In this document: piece by piece, positions 61,492 to 64,000 of the stretch
Numbering within the stretch: the first letter of the stretch is position 1
Layout: every line of letters begins with the position of its first letter
Assembly (NCBI GenBank): GCA_019095985.1
Contig: CM032659.1
Location: forward strand, 19,723,049-19,787,048
Length of the DNA: 64,000 nucleotides
Direction of reading: 5' to 3'
DNA from: Streblospio benedicti
Lineage: Eukaryota; Annelida; Polychaeta; Spionida; Spionidae
Notes under the pieces: model-generated
Seen by the model: the letters and a program-made list of their open reading frames with translations, nothing else
Told to the model about the DNA's origin: nothing
Databases searched by the model: none
Position numbers and translations under genes: made by a program

Positions 61492-63294
61492 ACATTCCAC
61501 GTTTATGTTTGCCTGACTTAATGTTTTTGGAAAAGGGTTTAGTAAAAATTGACTATCTTCACCTATTTTGATTATGCGATCACTTTCTTCGCAAACATTC
61601 CAATGTATAAAACGTCTTTAAAGTGTGCAATTAGCTGAATATTTAGTAGGTGTGTATTACTGTCAATTTTTCAGTTGTCTTTAGCAGGGTCTTGAGTGGT
61701 GATGGGGTTTTATTTATACATAAACGAGATACTTCTAGAATTGTATTTGAAATGCTTTGTCAAGCATACTGGGTAGAATGCACTGGCAACTCAGGGTAAC
61801 AACCCTTGGATTTAATTGCTTTCGTACGAGCGAAATATTCTCGTAAATACCACTATGCCTTTGAAAATTAATATTTTGGGTTCGAAGGGCATGCCTACCC
61901 TGGATCTGCCAGTGTGTATGTAGTTAATACTAGTATTATTATTATTATTATTGATGTCAATTTACAACAGTATGAACTTTTCTAATGAATTGTTCACTTG
62001 TACAGTATTGAACACTTCTTTGATATATTTATCAGTGAAATCACTGTTTAGTAGTTTACATTAATTTATTTGAAATCTTGGCAACTTTTGCTTTGTAGCA
62101 ATTTGATTTTGTCAGTTTTTTCAAAGGACGTAATAGTATTTTATGTCCATGCATAGCAATTCATAAATCTATGTATTCTAAAAAATAGTGTAAAATCTAT
62201 TTTTGATGGTCGAAGGTTCTCAAAACAGTTTTAAAACTAAAGCATCATTTAATTCTAAGCATCAATTGTGATTTTTCAGTGAACTTGTTCACCGAAAAGA
62301 ATATTATGTACTGAATATTTTATTTGTGTTCCTTTTAATCTGATATGTCTCGTTACGATATTTTTAGCATCTACAAAGTTCCAAATGTTGCCAAATTTTG
62401 TGATTTATTTTTTTGCTTTACTCTAATCATTTTTAGCTAAATTATAATCTATATACTTCATTTACACATTTTAGATCTATTTATTTCTGTCTAAATGTAT
62501 TTTAACCAGCTGATTTTAACAATTTCTTTTTGTAAATATATTTATTTTTATTTAGAATTGATGTAAAAATGACTTGGTGTGTGAAAAAAAATATGTATTA
62601 TATGTTTGATTTTTATTCAATATATTTAACAAGTTCCTCTTTTATTTTGCTGATAACCCAAACATGTAATTGAATATAGCTATTTACTTTTTGTTCTCAA
62701 AAGAGGCTGCTTAATTGCATGTGGCTTTATTATGGCTCTCAACAAAATAAAATCTTGACAAGAAATTTGAATTGTAGTGTTTTCATATTAAAAAAGCTTG
62801 AATTTTAAATCAAATTAACAATATTTCAATATTTTACAAACTACATTTTACATATGAAACATTTTATCTGTAGACTTGACATTACTACAGAGATCCAAAT
62901 AAATATGATATAACTGTACATTGTTTTAAAATATAAACACTATTAGAGTAAATATAATTTACGTTATATATAATAGACCCTTATCTTACACATTTTTAAT
63001 TAAGACCTATCAAAACCATGCCTATTACCAAAGCAAAACAAGGTTTTCATACACAGTTTTTAGCCAATAGTGGCAATACTTATTATCTTAGAATTAACTT
63101 GGACATGGTGAGAAAACGTCAATTCTTATGACATTGAACATTTGCTGTCGGTGTTAAACCCTTGTTGCTATAATTGTCATTGATCTGTACCATTACAGAT
63201 TAGAATAAGGCCTAAAATAAGCTAACATTGACTGAAATGGATGTCCAATTTATCCAGTGAGGGTGCATCAGACATTCATGATGGTAAATTTGAG
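61492..63294. other. 3' UTR of the second zinc-finger gene and spacer
   Basis: AT-rich, with AATAAA at 62746-62751 giving a 3' UTR of about 1.25 kb. A right-end fragment of the GGCAGATCCAGG family (CCCTGGATCTGCC) is near 61900, and an (ATT)n run at about 61933-61952. Confidence 0.55.
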
Positions 63295-63394
63295 NNNNNN
63301 NNNNNNNNNNNNNNNNNNNNNNNNNNNNNNNNNNNNNNNNNNNNNNNNNNNNNNNNNNNNNNNNNNNNNNNNNNNNNNNNNNNNNNNNNNNNNN
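63295..63394. other. Assembly gap (100 N)
   Basis: Exactly 100 N. Base composition and content change across it, from AT-rich spacer to a retroelement, so the join deserves caution. Confidence 0.99.
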
Positions 63395-64000
63395 GATTCC
63401 CTCGCAGTTCAGTAGAATTCCCCTCTTGCGACACCCACTCCCTCTCCCCCAAGTTTCAATTCCAAACGCCACGGTCTGGGTAGATTAGGAGGGTCGCGTT
63501 TCCATTGAAACTTAAAACACCAAGCTGCGGGGTCGCGCCCATAAAACTGAGCGATGCGCCCCGCGATCTGTCTAGTAGTTGACCCTCCAATACTCAAAGA
63601 AGCGTTGCCGGTTTACACTAGCAACCTCCTCCGAATATGAAGAGTGCTGCGGCGACATAACCACAAGGGCACGCGCCTCTGTCTCGATGAAGGGTTTAAC
63701 ATTTCTAGTGCTAACCCACTTTTCTTTAATTGGTCTACGGCCACGCCCCGCTTTACACGGGACGTCGGTGTGCATCTGAATCTTTATGATGTTGTCGCTA
63801 CCCACTTCAATCACTTTGAATGGGCCAATCCATGGCTGCGCGTGGAGCACATCTCGCTTGTTTGGGGGATGAAATAGTAGAACGCGATCACCCACCGCAT
63901 AGCGGCGTGGCTTTGCTGTGTGTTTCTTCTGTTGTTCCATCTGCACCTCCACCGCTCGCCCAGTAACCTCGCGGACAACTTCCGCCGTCTGCATTGCAAG
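63395..64000 (-). mobile_element. Ty3/gypsy-like retroelement, 3' part of pol
   Basis: On the minus strand the frame reads like the C-terminal part of a gypsy-type integrase: a GDRVLLFHPP start, then QPWIGPFKVIEV (the GPY/F module) and a basic stretch. The element runs out of the window on its 5' side; on its 3' side it meets the gap. The visible part looks whole, with no break seen in about 420 bp. Age cannot be judged without its LTRs. Overlapping plus-strand frames are shadows. Confidence 0.75.

Overview
The window looks like about 64 kb of nuclear DNA from an AT-rich invertebrate animal, probably a marine bilaterian. The reasons are a spliced methyltransferase gene with short GT-AG exons, vertebrate-style C2H2 zinc-finger genes, very low gene density and many small non-autonomous DNA transposons. 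A deuterostome such as a hemichordate, cephalochordate or echinoderm would fit, but the sequence alone does not settle the phylum. Three runs of exactly 100 N mark scaffold gaps.

Layout. 1-7.3 kb is intergenic, with a TTAA-flanked MITE, a dead LINE 3' end and a MITE of the pogo type. 7.4-8.6 kb (minus strand) is an intronless type II membrane glycosyltransferase of the DXD sugar-transferase (GT32-like) family. 8.6-25.5 kb is intergenic and packed with MITEs, tRNA-derived SINE pieces, a long CA microsatellite and two perfect long palindromes. 25.5-29.9 kb (plus strand) is a seven-exon METTL24/Methyltransf_22-like gene whose first coding exon lies further upstream; one of its introns carries decayed duplicates of its own exons. 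31.4-53.6 kb is a gene-poor repeat field with an assembly duplication at a gap, a 345-bp direct repeat around a promoter-like block and a 200-bp palindrome. At 53.9 kb a 71-codon frame ends in a single hydrophobic segment and resembles phospholamban; it is a candidate only. 56.8-58.2 kb and 60.7-61.5 kb (plus strand) are two single-exon C2H2 zinc-finger genes. The right edge holds the 3' part of the pol gene of a Ty3/gypsy-like element on the minus strand, running out of the window.

The genes do not form a pathway. The glycosyltransferase and the METTL24-like protein both look like secretory-pathway enzymes, and the zinc-finger proteins are probable nuclear DNA-binding regulators. Most of the remaining sequence structure is transposon-derived: two related families with pogo-like CAGTARAACCTC ends (about twenty traces), a family with GGCAGATCCAGG ends and apparent 5-bp target duplications, a Harbinger-like family with a TAA target duplication, and TTAA-flanked elements. 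The most interesting points are the phospholamban-like frame, the duplicated exons inside the methyltransferase intron, the 399-bp in-frame tandem duplication in the first zinc-finger gene, and the perfect palindromes near 22.5-22.9 kb.
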